NCBI GenBank assembly: GCA_036023115.1
Contig: JAYKKT010000089.1
Coordinates: forward strand, 21,943,001 to 22,007,000
DNA from: Brasenia schreberi
Taxonomy: Eukaryota; Streptophyta; Magnoliopsida; Nymphaeales; Cabombaceae
Direction of reading: 5' to 3'
Length of the DNA: 64,000 nucleotides
Position numbers and translations under genes: made by a program. The notes under the pieces were generated by a model. It was given only the letters and a program-made list of their open reading frames with translations. It was not told the origin of the DNA and searched no databases. Position 1 is the stretch's first letter; every line of letters begins with the position of its first letter. This document shows positions 30,542-42,875 of this stretch, piece after piece.

Positions 30542-31989
30542 TGGTGAGTGCCTAGTGACTTCAAATTGTCCTCACCTACTTCCCCCTAATGGACCTGTCA
30601 TCAATTGAAAATCTATTTGGAAATGGCCAGGTGCATAACGCATCAAATTCTTTCTATGGATGGTGAAACATTGCTGGCAACGTACAAAGGAACTAGGAAG
30701 AGGCACTCCAGGATTTTCGAAGGTTGCCATGCATGTGGGAGAGAAGAAACAGTCATTCATGTTCTTTGCAATTCTCAATAGATCTCTTAGCAGTGCCAAC
30801 CATTCATTCCAGTGACCCAATGCTTTCAATTCTTCACCATGAGCGACTCTATTGGCTAAAATTATCAACTTACAGGATCTCACCTTGACATGAGACCAGG
30901 TCCAATGGGCTTGTCCATTATGCAGTTACTGCTTGCCTTTATAGAAATGGCAAAATGACATCATATCGGTTTAAGAGGCTATTGGCCTTTCAATCCTCAT
31001 ACCATTTATCTGTAACTTTAGCATCATGATCACTCAATCAAGGGTTGCTTGAACTTACAAGCTCACATCTTGGGAGGATAGAGGTTGGGATGCACGACTT
31101 TGTCAGGCAGGATCAAATTGAACTATGATGGATCAAATCCCTTGTGATGCTTGTTGTGGAGGTTTATTTTATGATCACATATGCACTTGGTCACATAGTT
31201 ATCTCATACCACATTGGGTGGTATTTAATCTTTGATACTAAAGCATGGGGTGCAATACATGGCCTAGAGTCGGGTTGCATGTTCCAATCAGCCCTTTGGA
31301 GTTCACATTTGGATTTCTATACCAACAACATCCAACATTATCTAAGGACTGACCAATAGAGGTGTTGCCTGAGTGGCTGTATTCTTTCTTGTCGAGCTTT
31401 GGCCCTCCCACCTATGAATATGTGGGTGCTTGAGCGCATGTTCGTATTATGTATCTATGTGCATATGTATGTATAAATGTTTGTCTATACTATGTGCAAT
31501 ATGGTGTCACATTGTGTCAAAAGAAAACATTATTTTCAATTGAACATTGTTATTGAATGGTTTAAGTGAAGGTTTCTCTGAGGCTGGATTTAGAACTTTG
31601 CTAATTCATAGCCATGTTGGTTATGTTATATCACCACACCTATGCCATTCTAGCATGTTTCGAGAGTCGAGCTTATTGAATTGGGCTTTGCACCATGTGC
31701 GTCTCCTTGACATAGGCTATCAATCATTCATCGACCTGCTATCAATCATTCATTGACCTAATTCTTGCTAAGCTTTAGGTCAAATCTCGCATTCCAAGGA
31801 CTTAACCTGAAAACTTATGGTCAGATATCACCTAGAGAACATTATAATCATTGATTCACCATTAAGTGTTGAAAAGCAGTCACTCCATTTGCTATTTATA
31901 ATGTTGTTGTTGTTGAGAACAACTCAATTTGAATAGCAAAACAATCTCACTAGCTTGAAGATGTTGGCTCGAAATGATGGAGTGTAAAA
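30542..31989. other. Unassigned intergenic or old repeat sequence
   Basis: No domain, LTR end or TIR recognised. A minus-strand frame of about 100 residues at 30572-30883 (GHWNEWLALLRDLLRIAKN) has ordinary composition but no family I recognise and no other copy in the window. At about 31704-31757 a 24-bp unit (TATCAATCATTCATYGACCT) is duplicated in tandem. A short GTTGTTGTTG run lies near 31905. Confidence 0.5.
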
Positions 31990-34900
31990 TGTTTCAGAGA
32001 ACATCAACTACATTTTCGCCCGAATGTAGTGAATCAATTGTAGAGAGGGTTCCCACATCATGGACGGGTGTGGGTAAAGAAGCTAGTCCCACTATATTAC
32101 CGCCCGAATGTAGTGAAAAATTTTCAAAGAGGGTCTTCGCATTTTGATTACGGACAGATGCGGGGGGTAAGAAAGTTAGTCCTAGATAATAAGATTCGTA
32201 TTGGTTCTTGGAATATTGGAACATTATCAGGTAAGCTAATGGAGGTGGTAGATACTATGATTCGGAGAAAGATTCATATTCTATGTTTACAAGAGACAAA
32301 ATGGGTTGGAGAAAAAGCAAAGGAGATAGAGGTTACAGGTTTTAAATTATGGTACTCAAGTAAAGAAAAGGCTCGAAACGGAGTTGGTATTATCATAAAT
32401 AAAGATTTAAAGGAGAGTGTAGTAGACATACAACGATATGGTAACCGAATCATGACATTGAAATTAGTGTTAGGAGCAGAGGTTTTGAATATAGTTTGTG
32501 CTTATGCACCCCAAGTAGGACTAGAAGATAGTATAAAGACAGTTTTTTGGGAAGAGTTAGATAAGGTGTTTCAAAAGATTCCACAAAGGGAGATGATTTG
32601 TTTAGGAGGAGATTTAAATGGACATGTCGGTAAAGAGGCATTAGGATATCAAGGGATTCATAGAAACTTTGGTTTTGGGGATATAAACAAGGAAGGTAGG
32701 GAGATTTTAAATTTTGCTATGTCATTTGATCTCTTTATAGTCAATACAATCTTCAAAAAATGAGATGAACATTTAATTACTTATAAGAGTGGCTTATCAC
32801 AAACACAAATTGATTACTTTATTTGTAGAAAAAAAGATAGAGCGTGTTGTAAAGATTGTAAGGTAATTCCAGGGGAAAGCTTAACCACCCAACATCAACT
32901 TTTAGTTATGGATTTACAAATAAAAAAATGGACAAAGAAGAAAAGAGTGCATCGAGCTATTCAGACTAAATGGTGGAACCTCAAAAGCGAGAAAGAAGAT
33001 ATATTTAAACAGAAAGTCCTTCAAGGAGATGTTTGGAATTATGTTGGCACACCCTATGATATGTGGAATAATATGGCTATACATATTAGGAAAGTGGCGA
33101 AAGATGTGTTAGGGGTATCTAAGGGAGGTGTACCGGCGCAAAAAGAAGCTTAGTGGTGGAGTGAAGTAGTACAAAATAAAATCAAGGCAAAGAGGGCATG
33201 TTACAAATTACATTATGCTAAGAAAACTAGTGAAACTTTAGAAGCTTATAAGAAAGCAAAGAAGGAAGCGAAAAAGGCCATTAGTGAAGCAAAAGCTAAG
33301 ATTTGGGATGACTTATATAAAAAACTCAACTCAAAAGAGGGTGAAAGAGATATTTTTAGGATAGCTAAGGCTAGAGATAAGAAAACTAAAGATCTTAATT
33401 ATGTTAGATGCATAAAAGACGAGGATGAAAAAATTCTAGTGGCAAATGATGATATAAGAAATAGATGGAAAAACTATTTTTATAATCTTTTTAATGAAAA
33501 TAAAGATGTTAGTATTAGTTTAAGAGATTTAGCTAAGTCAGAAAAGTATATAAACCACAATTTCTACCGACGTATTCAAAAGAATGAAGTCAAAGAGGCT
33601 CTTAAACATATGAAGAGTGGCAAAGCGGTAGGACCAGATAATATTCCTATAGAAGTTTGGAAAATACTAGGAAAAATAGGAATCACTTGGCTCACAAGAC
33701 TATTTAATGAAATATGGAAAAACCAAATGATGCCCGAGGAATGGAGAGCAAGTACACTTATACCCATATATAAGAACAAGGGAGACATTCAAAATTGTGC
33801 AAATTATCGAGGTATCAAGTTAATGAGTCATACTATGAAATTATGGGAAAGAATTATCGAACATAGGTTAAGACAAGTATCAAGTACAACAGAGAACCAA
33901 TTTGGATTTATGCCAAGCAAATCTACTATTGAAATGATTCACCTTTTGAGACGTCTTATAGAACATTTTAGAGCAAAAAAGAAAGACCTTCATATGATAT
34001 TTATTGATCTAGAAAAAGCTTATGATAGGGTACCGAGGGAGGTTCTTTGGAGAACTTTGGAAAAAAGAGGTATCCCATTGACATATATTAACCTTATAAG
34101 AGACATATATGATGGTGCAAAAATATGTGTGAGGACTCATAAAGGAATGACAGACTTCTTTGAAGTTAATATTAGGTTACATCAAGGATCAACTTTAAGT
34201 CCATACTTATTTATAATGGTGATGAATGAGTTAACAAAACATATTCAAGATGAAGTACCTTGGTGTATGTGATTTGCAGATGACATTGTATTAGTGGAGG
34301 AGTCTAAAGAAAAAGTTAATAGAAAATTGGAACTATGGAGAGAAACATTAGAAAGCAAAGGCCTCCGACTTAGTAGAACAAAGACAGAATATATGGAATG
34401 TAAGTTTGATCATTTGGTTACTTCAGAGGACATAGAAATTAAAATTGGCACACATTGCATTCCCCAAAAGGAAAGTTTTAAATACCTAGGGTCAATTCTT
34501 CAAAGTGATGGAAGAATTGATGGAGATGTTACACATAGAATTAATGCTGGTTGGTTAAAATGGAGAGGAGCATCAGGTATTCTTTGTGATAAGAAGATAC
34601 CATTAAAATTAAAAGGTAAATATTATAGAGTAGTAATTAGGCCTACCATGTTTTATGGTTCTGAGTGTTGGGCAGTTAATCATCAACATGTACAAAAGAT
34701 GTCTGTGATAGAAATGAAGATGTTGAGATGGATGAGTGGTCATACAAGAAAAAACTATATACATAATGAGGTTATTAAAAACAAATTAGGAGTGGCACCA
34801 ATAGAGTATAAAATGAGAGAACATCATTTAAGATGGTTTGGACATATAGAAAGAAGATCAAAAGAAGAACCTGTAAGAAGGTTAGAAAAACTAAATTTGG

Positions 34901-35080
34901 AAAGTATTAAAAGAGGTAGAGGACGACCACAAAAGTGTTGGAAAGAAACAATAAAGAATGATCTAGCTTATTGGGAGTTAACTGCTAACATGGCACACGA
35001 TAGGGATTTGTGGAAACAAAGAATCCATGTAGCCGACCCCGTCTAGTTTGGGAAAAGGCTTAATTGTTGTTGTTGTTGTG
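31990..35080 (+). mobile_element. RTE-clade non-LTR retrotransposon (LINE)
   Basis: One long plus-strand reading frame for an apurinic endonuclease plus reverse transcriptase. It is followed almost at once by a short TTG-repeat tail (about 35062-35078), the usual 3' end of plant RTE elements. The 5' end is approximate. An imperfect duplication of about 84 bp (32018-32101 and 32102-32180, each starting GCCCGAATGTAGTGAA) lies at the front. The sequence is AT-rich compared with the Tat elements around it. No target duplication identified. Confidence 0.85.
32158..35046 (+). pseudogene. RTE LINE ORF: endonuclease and reverse transcriptase, three in-frame stops
   Basis: Relatives of this protein are often labelled 'craniofacial development protein 2-like' in plant genomes. 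The first in-frame ATG is at 32158; the frame is open a little upstream. Endonuclease motifs: IGSWNIGTLSGK, LCLQETKW, GVGIIIN, CAYAPQVG, GGDLNGHVG, and a late TTQHQLLVMD. RT motifs: [56 protein letters not shown] and FADDIVLV. The C-terminus holds YLGSILQSDG and HLRWFGHIERR. Stops are TGA 32761, TAG 33151 and TGA 34270, the last immediately before FADD. No frameshift is seen over about 2.9 kb, so it decayed by point changes only. Function: target-primed reverse transcription. Confidence 0.88.
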
Positions 35081-35386
35081 GTGGTGATGGTTGTGGGTCT
35101 CCAGGAATCTGCTAAGTATATCCCACTGCCTTTTATACTACATCTCAAGGTTGGATTCCAAAGCAAGGTGAATCTCGATGGGATGGACTCACTCAGGACA
35201 CCAGGATTAACCCGATAAAACCTGAAAAGGAAAGTCTATGTTACTTATGAAAAAGGAGCTACTACATATTGCTAAAGCTAGTAGTCTATGGAAGACTACT
35301 CGTAGAAGTGAAAGGAGTAAAATGACGAAGAATTTTGTGTTAGAACCATTTTCGGGAGAGAAATTCTTGATGCCTTTGGAGCCAAT
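35081..35386. other. Unassigned sequence between the RTE tail and element K
   Basis: About 300 bp with no recognisable feature. It is not homologous to the LTR K sequence that should lie here if K's 3' LTR were whole, so that LTR was truncated and this is foreign or flanking DNA. Confidence 0.4.
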
Positions 35387-35843
35387 TTGAGCTATCGCCA
35401 AACTTGAGTCTTCTAAGGTCCTACTCCTTCTTCACCATGTTTTAGGTTTGTTTGCTCTATTTTTTTATCCTTTTAATTCAAATATTATGTAGGGGTAAAA
35501 TAGATACTTTATAAATAATTCTTATGTAGAACTTATTTTGGTTCAAAATACCCTATTTTAGCTTTTGCAACCCTTTCTTTGAAGGAAACATACTTGAGAG
35601 AGCAAAATTTTACTAATACAGCCTTAAAGACAAAATAATCATTTTTTTGGATTTTGTCAGAATTCGGCTTTTTATGGGCCTCAAAGTATCCTCGTTTTGA
35701 GGTTTTCACAAAATTTTGGTTTGGAGATGAGCTCGGTTAATGTGTATTTGTTGAAAGAAACTTTAGAAGACCCACGACTGTAATTTTTCTTTAAAAAGGA
35801 AAACTTTTGAAAAATCATTTTAAATTTTTTTTGGTTATTTACA
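35387..35843 (-). mobile_element. 3' LTR fragment of element K, minus strand
   Basis: The first ~457 bp of the LTR, ending at 35843 with TTATTTACA, and closely similar to 38835-39270 of K's other LTR (shared GGTCCTACTCCTTC..., TTTTAGCTTTTGCAACC, CACAAAATTTTGGTTT). The rest of the LTR is missing. It is preceded on the minus strand by a PPT-like GATAAAGAGGGACATC. Confidence 0.75.
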
Positions 35844-35890
35844 GATGTCCCTCTTTATCATTAATCAAATTTATTTGGTTGATGGCAAAG
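35844..35890 (-). promoter_or_regulatory. Polypurine tract and decayed palindrome, element K
   Basis: On the minus strand CATCAACCAAAT AA ATTTGATTAATG, then ATAAAGAGGGACATC and the LTR. This is the A/Z/E palindrome with two mismatched pairs, and the PPT with CATC spacer. Confidence 0.65.
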
Positions 35891-35919
35891 AATAACACCC
35901 CTAAAATTTTTCTTTCAAT

Positions 35920-36628
35920 GAGAATGCTTAGCATCTCTCAACATGTTGAGAGTTGGGATAACCTCTACATTGTGCGAGAACCTTTGCATGAAACAATTGG
36001 TAAGCTCTTCGAAAGTGATGAATTGGCTCAAATCGTATGAAGCCAACCACTTGAATGCATTCTCCTTAAGAGAGTATGGGAACCAACAGACCCACTTAGA
36101 TAGGTCCTTCTTTTTCTTATAGGCCTTTCAAGAAAAGGGTTGTAAATGAGATCTAAGATCTCCATTGCCATCATATAAATGAAAGCTTGGTATTTCGTCC
36201 TCACTATTGGTTTGACAATTGGATTGTAAGAAATCTAATAGTGAGTAGACCTTCTTTTCCTTTGGTTGGTCTTTCAGTAGTTGTTGTATGACTCTCCTAT
36301 CTTTCATGGTGAATGATTCGAGGTTTGATACTTCTTTCTTAAATTTTGAAGTTAGTTTTGTCTTTTGGATATGATTTATCCTCTTACGGGCTCGAGATTA
36401 TTTTTCATGAGAAGAGCAAGATTCAACCACGTCAACCTCTTGGCTTAGGACGGCTATCTCCCTCTTGATTCTCAACTCCCTCAACTCTCTCTTTAAAGAG
36501 ACGATTCTATCTTTTCGAGTTTGAAAAAGTGTTTTATAAGACTTTTTCGTCATTTTTGAAAACTAACTTATGAAGCTTGATGAGGCCTTACTCGGCACAT
36601 CCCCAATCGAACCTTCTGAACTTGACAT
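35920..36628 (-). pseudogene. Element K: gag N-terminal two thirds, minus strand
   Basis: ATG at 36628 begins MSSSEGSIGDVPSKASSS. It continues through SQEVDVVESCSSHEK, KDRRVIQQLLKDQ, the core 'KWLASYDLSQFITFEELTNC' and HNVEVIPTLNMLRDAKHS, with several in-frame stops (for example TAG after SFIS). At about 35920 gag passes directly into 3' UTR sequence, so the gag C-terminus, protease and all of pol are absent. The remnant cannot encode a working protein, but the PBS and PPT ends remain. Confidence 0.8.
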
Positions 36629-36734
36629 GGTATGTACTTGAAAATTTTGGAGTTATGACCAAGTTTTTAAAATTGTTTAGAACAAGGCTTTGAAAGAATA
36701 TGATCGGATCAAAATGACTGCTCTAGGACCTAGG

Positions 36735-36751
36735 TCCCATTGAGCATGCCA
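36735..36751 (-). other. Primer-binding site of element K
   Basis: TGGCATGCTCAATGGGA on the minus strand, 4 nt from the approximate LTR end; diverged from TGGCACGCTCGGTGGGA of I. Confidence 0.65.
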
Positions 36752-36755
36752 TTTT

Positions 36756-39270
36756 ATTTTTCTAAACAAATTTTTTGGTCTTATGTGAAACTTTGCTTGC
36801 AAAAACATGTGCCAGTGTTTCATAAGTTTACTCAAACTTGCAAAAGAGATTTGTTTGACTATTCAGCGATTGTGAGAAAATAAGTTATTATCGATGTAGT
36901 TCTCCTTGAACTGGTACTAAAGGGTCAACCTAGAAAAGTGATTTTGGAATCCGAAGTTTTTCCAAAACAATTTCGATTTGAAACAACCTTTTCTAAAACA
37001 TGGATTTCACTTGGCCAAAACAGGTTTAGTTCTGTGAAAATAGAATTAGTTCTGTTTTAGAGCATAAATTTTTATATTTTCTGGAGGCATTAATTGGGGT
37101 TCAAAAATCACAAAACTTTTACTTAAGTGAGAACCAGGTATTAAGTTTTTTTAAGAATTTATTTTTTAAATTTTTCGGTCCTTGCATGATCAAACAAAAA
37201 TCTAGGAAAAGCTTCTAACTGAGTGTTATTATGAAATTTTGGATAGTATATATGACTGAGATTCAAAGTCTCAGTAAAATACTTGTATGTCCGTATATAG
37301 GCTTTCAATTTCTATGAAACTTATGTGAAAAGATATAGATGTTAGCTTTAAGATGACACCATTCTTAGGGTATTTGGATACCTACAGAGCTAGTTGTAAT
37401 GGTTTTATGAACATCTATTGCGAGATTTTTGTCACATACAGGTTCAGTTTCGGGTTGAGCCTAGTCCTTGCTGATTTTTTTATCAACCTTACCCATGTCC
37501 AAAATTTACTATAATTTTATCAGATTAGTGTCGATATATGTGCCACTCATGAACAATATTTTATAGTATTTCTCTTAGAGATGGTAGCTACAAAATTTGG
37601 AGACCATAGAAGGTCTATGCAGTATATTGAAATCTACAAAAATTTATTTATAGAAAATAATCATGCATCTAGTTAGAATCTAAATGATTTAGTAATCATT
37701 CAAAGAATTTTATTGAGGACTTATTCTTGTTTGGGTTGAAACTCATCTATATATAGATCCCCAGGGCATCTCTCAAAGAGGATTATTCACTTGGAAAATA
37801 TATGTGATCATATCAAATGCCCTCCCATAACACAAACTTATGGGTGATTAATCCACCATAAAAATGATTACATATTAATGTCATTGTATGTAAACGTTGC
37901 AGCTATGTTCCTTTTATGGATTCTTGAATTGAATTGGAAACAATCAATACATCGATGAAATGAGAGAAGGGATGATATAATACATAAGCATAAAACATAT
38001 GAAAATGTATAAGATATAGAGTATATTTGGTAGAAAAAACGAAATCTTGCGAAAGTAACAGATTCCTCTTACCTATGACCCTCTCTTTTTGTGTTTTTGG
38101 ATTGGGATGACCCTCCTTTGCAATGATATTCTACGAAATGGCTGCTATTCTTGAGTTTACAAACGTTTGGAGACAATAACTCTAATTTTACAACAAGAAC
38201 AAACAAGAAAAAGGGATAGAAAATGATGACTTGCCTTTCTCTCTAGGTCTCTCCCTTTCTCTCTTCCTTGGATGAATAACTCATTGGGTTGTGAATGAGC
38301 TTCCTCATGTCCTATTTGGCTGGGCTTATCACTCTTGGACTGAAATCCTCCTTTCTTGGTACCCCATCATTCTTTTATAGGTATTTTCTTGAATTAGATC
38401 AGTCTAGTTTATTGAACCCGATCTGAATCCAATTCTAGTCCATCAAGGGGCATCCACATGTGGAAAAAACAGTTGAACACCTTTGACACGTGGTAGAAAC
38501 AACTGGATACGTGTTGGACACATTGACACATGGGAGAGGTAGATAGGTACATAGGAAGCGCTGGGAGCACGCATGCAGGGTGCCCTAGTAGCACGTGCGG
38601 TGCCCTAGTGCGTGTGCTGGGCACATGGTGGTTGGTGGTGACATGAGAGACATGTGGCGGTAGCGTGGATGAGGCCCATGGTGGCTGTCGGTGGTGCACA
38701 TGGTGGCTGATGGTGGTGCTTTTATCCTTGTCTGCTCCATGAGTTGATTTTTTTAACCTTTTGGGATCACTTTTGTTTGGTGTAGGATCTTCCTTGGTTA
38801 AGGGTATTTTAGACTTTTTACTTAATGTTTTACGTATGCTTGAGTCATCGCCAAACTTGGGCATTCTGAGGTCCTACTCCTTCATCATATTTGAGGCTTG
38901 TTTGTTCTATTATTTTGTAAGAGTAAAATTATTATTTTGTAAATATTTTGAAGGTAGAACTTATTTTGATTCAAAATGCCCCATTTTAGCTTTTGCAACC
39001 ATTTCTTTGAAGAAAACACACTTGAAACAACGAAATTTCACTAATACACCCTTGAGGGCAAAATGATTATTTTTGGATTTTGTGAGAATTTGATTTTTTT
39101 GATGGGACTCGAAGTACCCTCATTTTTAGGTTCTCACAAAATTTTGGTTTAGAGATGAGCTCGCTTAAGGTCTCTTTGTGAAAAAAACCTTAGAAGACCC
39201 ATGACCGTAATTTTTCTTTAAAAATAAGAACTTTTGAAGAATCTTTTTGACAAATTTTTGGGTGTTTACA
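36756..39270 (-). mobile_element. 5' LTR of element K (Tat), minus strand
   Basis: From GGGTGTTTACA at 39270 (LTR start) to the PBS side at about 36756, roughly 2.5 kb. A TATA box (CTATAAAAGA) is at 38380-38371. Its end segment 'GACCCTTTAGTACCAGTTCAAGG' corresponds to the tRNA-side segment of LTR I, so K and I are related subfamilies. AT-rich and free of the hairpin series of A and Z. Confidence 0.78.
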
Positions 39271-40900
39271 ATGTTATGCACTTCAATATTTATGCCATCA
39301 TCAAGAGTTACAAGTCTTGAATAAATCTGAATTTTTTATTATTTTGGAAATTCTCCAACATTTTGTAACTCGTTCCTCCCTTGTGTTCCTCTCCCTCCCC
39401 TTTATGTGGAGACACTCTGCATTCTGTCGGTTCATGATGCAAAGACATTTTTCTGTTTTAGTCCCCCGTCTTCTACTAATTGTTATCTTAATGCATCAAT
39501 TATAGGCTCGACATGTCCACGCTCAGGCCTTACTTGTCATTAACTGCTCCCACGTATCTCGAATCCCTCTTCGTGACTTTTCATGTTGTAGTTTTTGGTA
39601 ATAACATCTTGTCCCTCCTATGTGTCCGAGATCTATCGGAAAGGCAACTCATATCTCATTAAATGTTTAAGCTACAAATCTTCTAACCACTTTTAACCAG
39701 AATGGATCAAACAAAAAGCAATTAGACTTTGGGCAACATGGTAGCAGAAGCATAAACAAATCATACAAAACGCAATTCTAGTTACTGGTTCTCGAAAGCA
39801 TGTTTCCAGATTACTAGTTGTTACATTTGCAAGAATTCGCAAAAATCAATCTGAATACTTCGCCCAGGAGGGAGCTATCCTAAGTTGTGCAAGGGTGAAA
39901 CCATTTGCTTCTCGTGATTATTAACAGAAACAAAACGACCACATTTCTTCCACACACACACAACACAGACACGTGCCATGCACACACACATACATCTGTT
40001 TATAGTGAAAAGTTGTGTGGAAGACTTGAAGTGGTAGATCTCTAGATGAGGAGCGTCATTATTCATAGAATCTCATTAACATGGTTGAGAGAGAGAGCGT
40101 CTCTCTGATTTATGTTTCTCTCCTTGGTTGTCTATTTTCATGTAGGTGAAACGGCTTATTCAGTATCACATGTTCACTTTGACAACGTTCAAAACTGTTT
40201 GAGATTAATAAAAATTAATTTCTAGTAAAACAAGAAGTGCAACACTCCCTGTTTTAAGGCAAGAGAAGCATAGACAGACTGGACAAGGGCACAAGTTGAC
40301 ATGCAATGGAACATAAATGAAAAAAAAGCTGTCTAGAGAAGGCAAAAGTGTTAATCAAAGTGAACATGAGACCCGGTGGGAGAACCTGCCGTGGGCTTCG
40401 CACAAAAAGTTGGGGCGGAAGCTCCTCTCGCAGTCAATGTTGTAAATAGCATCAGTTCCCGTACCACACGGGGCACCAATACATGTGTACTGTACTATAT
40501 TATGTGATATCGTATGGCACAGTGCAAATCATTGTGCTTAATGAGAAAAAATTGTAAAAAGGTCATAAAAGAATCAAAAGAAACAAAATCAATCAACTAA
40601 AAGATAACATATTGTTAGAAAACATAATTAGCATTAAATAGAATCCAATTAATAATAACTAGCTAATAAGTAATGTGTTGGTATTTCACAATTAATAATA
40701 ATTATAAGATTAAGAAACTTAAACTAACATATCGGTTTTCAAGTTTTGATGAGAAACTCTTCTTTTCCGACCCACTCATCCATAATATCAATATATTCGT
40801 AGCTAATTGGGTGTATTAAACCTTTCTTGTCCTTCTTGTGTCTCTTTACATTTGTTTATAAAAAATCAAAATAAAGAATATAAGAATATCATATACTTAA
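39271..40900. other. Unassigned AT-rich sequence with a CA microsatellite
   Basis: No coding or repeat family recognised. A CACACACA-rich stretch lies at about 39950-39992 and GAGAGAGAGCG near 40087. 'CAATGTTGTAAATAGCATCA' at about 40436-40455 resembles the outer end of some plant hAT elements and could be the terminus of the hAT relic to the right. I found no matching inverted end, so this is a guess. Confidence 0.4.
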
Positions 40901-40999
40901 AAAATCAAAATTCAAATTGACATGATTCACATGAGTAACTATTACCTATTATATACAGTAAAAATCAAATTACAAAGATAGCATTCTCTAATGTGGTTC

Positions 41000-42480
41000 T
41001 CTTCTTTGTGTGAATGCATTTAGAAAAATTCCACTTTTGTTTACATCCACTCGAACCACAAGTTTACCTCAATATACATTAAACAAACCTTGACAAGTTT
41101 GAATCTACACTAAAGCAAGCCCACCATTCATTTAAAATAAGACAAAAAAATATAATATGAAACATTACACTTCATAGTCAAATAAAAAACAAAGTGTATA
41201 TAACAAATTAAATAAATCAAACCATACCTGAGCGCATATGGAAGCGGAGTTGTATTGTAACTAGCCTGCCAAAATTTCCAACATTATGTATATAATTCTA
41301 TATACTTATCAAGTTCCAAATGGATATTGCACCGAGAAGATGAATTTGATAAAGGTCAATTGCATTCAATACTTCTTAACTTCTTTATCTTCTATAAAAT
41401 TGGTAGAAAATCTAATAGAGGGATTAAAAAAATATGCAACATACAAATCATAATGCATTTGCTAGTTCTAGTGTGCATCAATTATTTGAACATTTTTTAA
41501 AGTGACCATTTGCGGTGAAGGTTTGCTTGTGTTTCTAATTTAGATCTATCTAGTGCATCATACATGAGGTATAACAATCCTATTTTGAGTGTCTATCATT
41601 CTCATTACCTTAAACCAATGGCACAATCATCCTAAAAATATACTACACTTGCCCAAAAAATTAGTATTGAAAATAACATCAACTAGTCTCCTCTCTCTTT
41701 CTCAAGCAACTTATAGAACCTCCCATTCATCATAAGTAAACATCTTTTTCAATACATTCTTATTATGTATGATAAGATTTTAAATATTAATAACATTAGT
41801 AGCAAATTTTATCATGATAGGCATAATCAATACCCTTTTATTAGTGTAGACTCTCATCAAATATCAAGTGTAATTCAAATGAATGATTATAAATAAACTT
41901 TATGATATTTTTGCATGCATCAATAGTTTTATTGATTTCATGCATCCCTCTCAAATCATTAAAAAAGTCTAGGCAATGTGTACTACATGGAATTCACATT
42001 GAAGATGGATGGTTCGACTCAAGAATCCTACTAACTACTTTAAAATTTTGTAGGATTGTCATTAATAAATTAAAGTTTTCAACACCTACAACCTCAAGAA
42101 TATCTTCAAAAATAGGAAGTAAATTTTCTACCCTCTTATCAATATGAGACAAGTCATATCTTCAAAAATAATGTTTTTTTTTGCATAATAGACCAAAACG
42201 TTTACTAAACATTAACTATCTATCCACCCATCAACTATAAGAGAACCAATAATCTTCTATAACAACCTAAATTTAGAAATCCATTCATAGACAATATCAA
42301 CACATTTTTTAACAATCTACCCTTCAAAGTATGATAAATAGGCACCTTACCACATGGCTCTATACTAGTTAAAGGAAAATGAATCTACAATATTAAAAGG
42401 CAGACAATTTTATAAAAAAACTACATACTTTATATCAACTTTCTCAATTACCTCATTTGAAACCATAACCGATCTATTGT
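41000..42480 (-). pseudogene. hAT-superfamily transposase relic, minus strand
   Basis: Read from 42480 leftward, scattered frames match hAT transposases in order. An 'FFIKLSAFNIVDS' region and CVDIVYEWISKFRLL (about 42240-42400) come first, then SLIVDGWIVN (about 42190-42230), where hATs have 'SDGWTD'. CSTHCLDFFNDLRGMHEINK leading into KFIYNHS follows (about 41870-41985). HWFKVMRMIDTQNR and, one frame over, LYLMYDALDRSKLETQAN lie at 41530-41640. Many stops and shifts make it non-functional. hAT transposases cut and paste DNA flanked by short TIRs. The C-terminal dimerisation part is only vaguely visible toward 41000-41400. Confidence 0.72.
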
Positions 42481-42875
42481 GAGGTTGAACTCTGGGACTC
42501 GAACATGGAAAAAGGGAATGTATTTGTTGTGCATTGCTTTTACCTCCTCTACCACTCCTCATAGGTATTGGATGAGCAGGAGCTCTTGTAGTAGAGCAAG
42601 AACCAACTCTATCTTTTCTCCTTGTCTCCTTCTACTCAATTGTTTCCTTCTACTCCCCCTCAACTATATCATGTGCTTCTCCTATGCATATCTCTCGAGA
42701 AGTACTTTAAAAGTGTTGAAGTATGTCCAAGCCACTTATTTATTCTCTTTGCCTTAATCTTTTTCTCTCTTAAGCTTCTAAAAGTTGTTGTATATCATAT
42801 TTTAATGCTCGAGACACTGAGAACAAGCACTTGCATCTCTTTTGGTTCATACAAGATTTTGTACAAGAGATACCT
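42481..42875. other. Probable N-terminal or terminal part of the hAT relic, not resolved
   Basis: Low-complexity CT/TC-rich sequence between the hAT homology and LTR fragment L. A BED-finger-like region would be expected here on the minus strand but I cannot identify its Cys/His set. Small frames on the plus strand look like chance. Confidence 0.35.

Noticed and set aside
30240..30542. 100-codon minus frame upstream of J
   Set aside because: It lies in the proposed J LTR, starts at the LTR edge and has no recognisable domain.
32158..35046. Host gene for a craniofacial development protein 2-like product
   Set aside because: The endonuclease and RT motifs and the TTG-repeat tail identify an RTE LINE; that database label is a misannotation of such elements.
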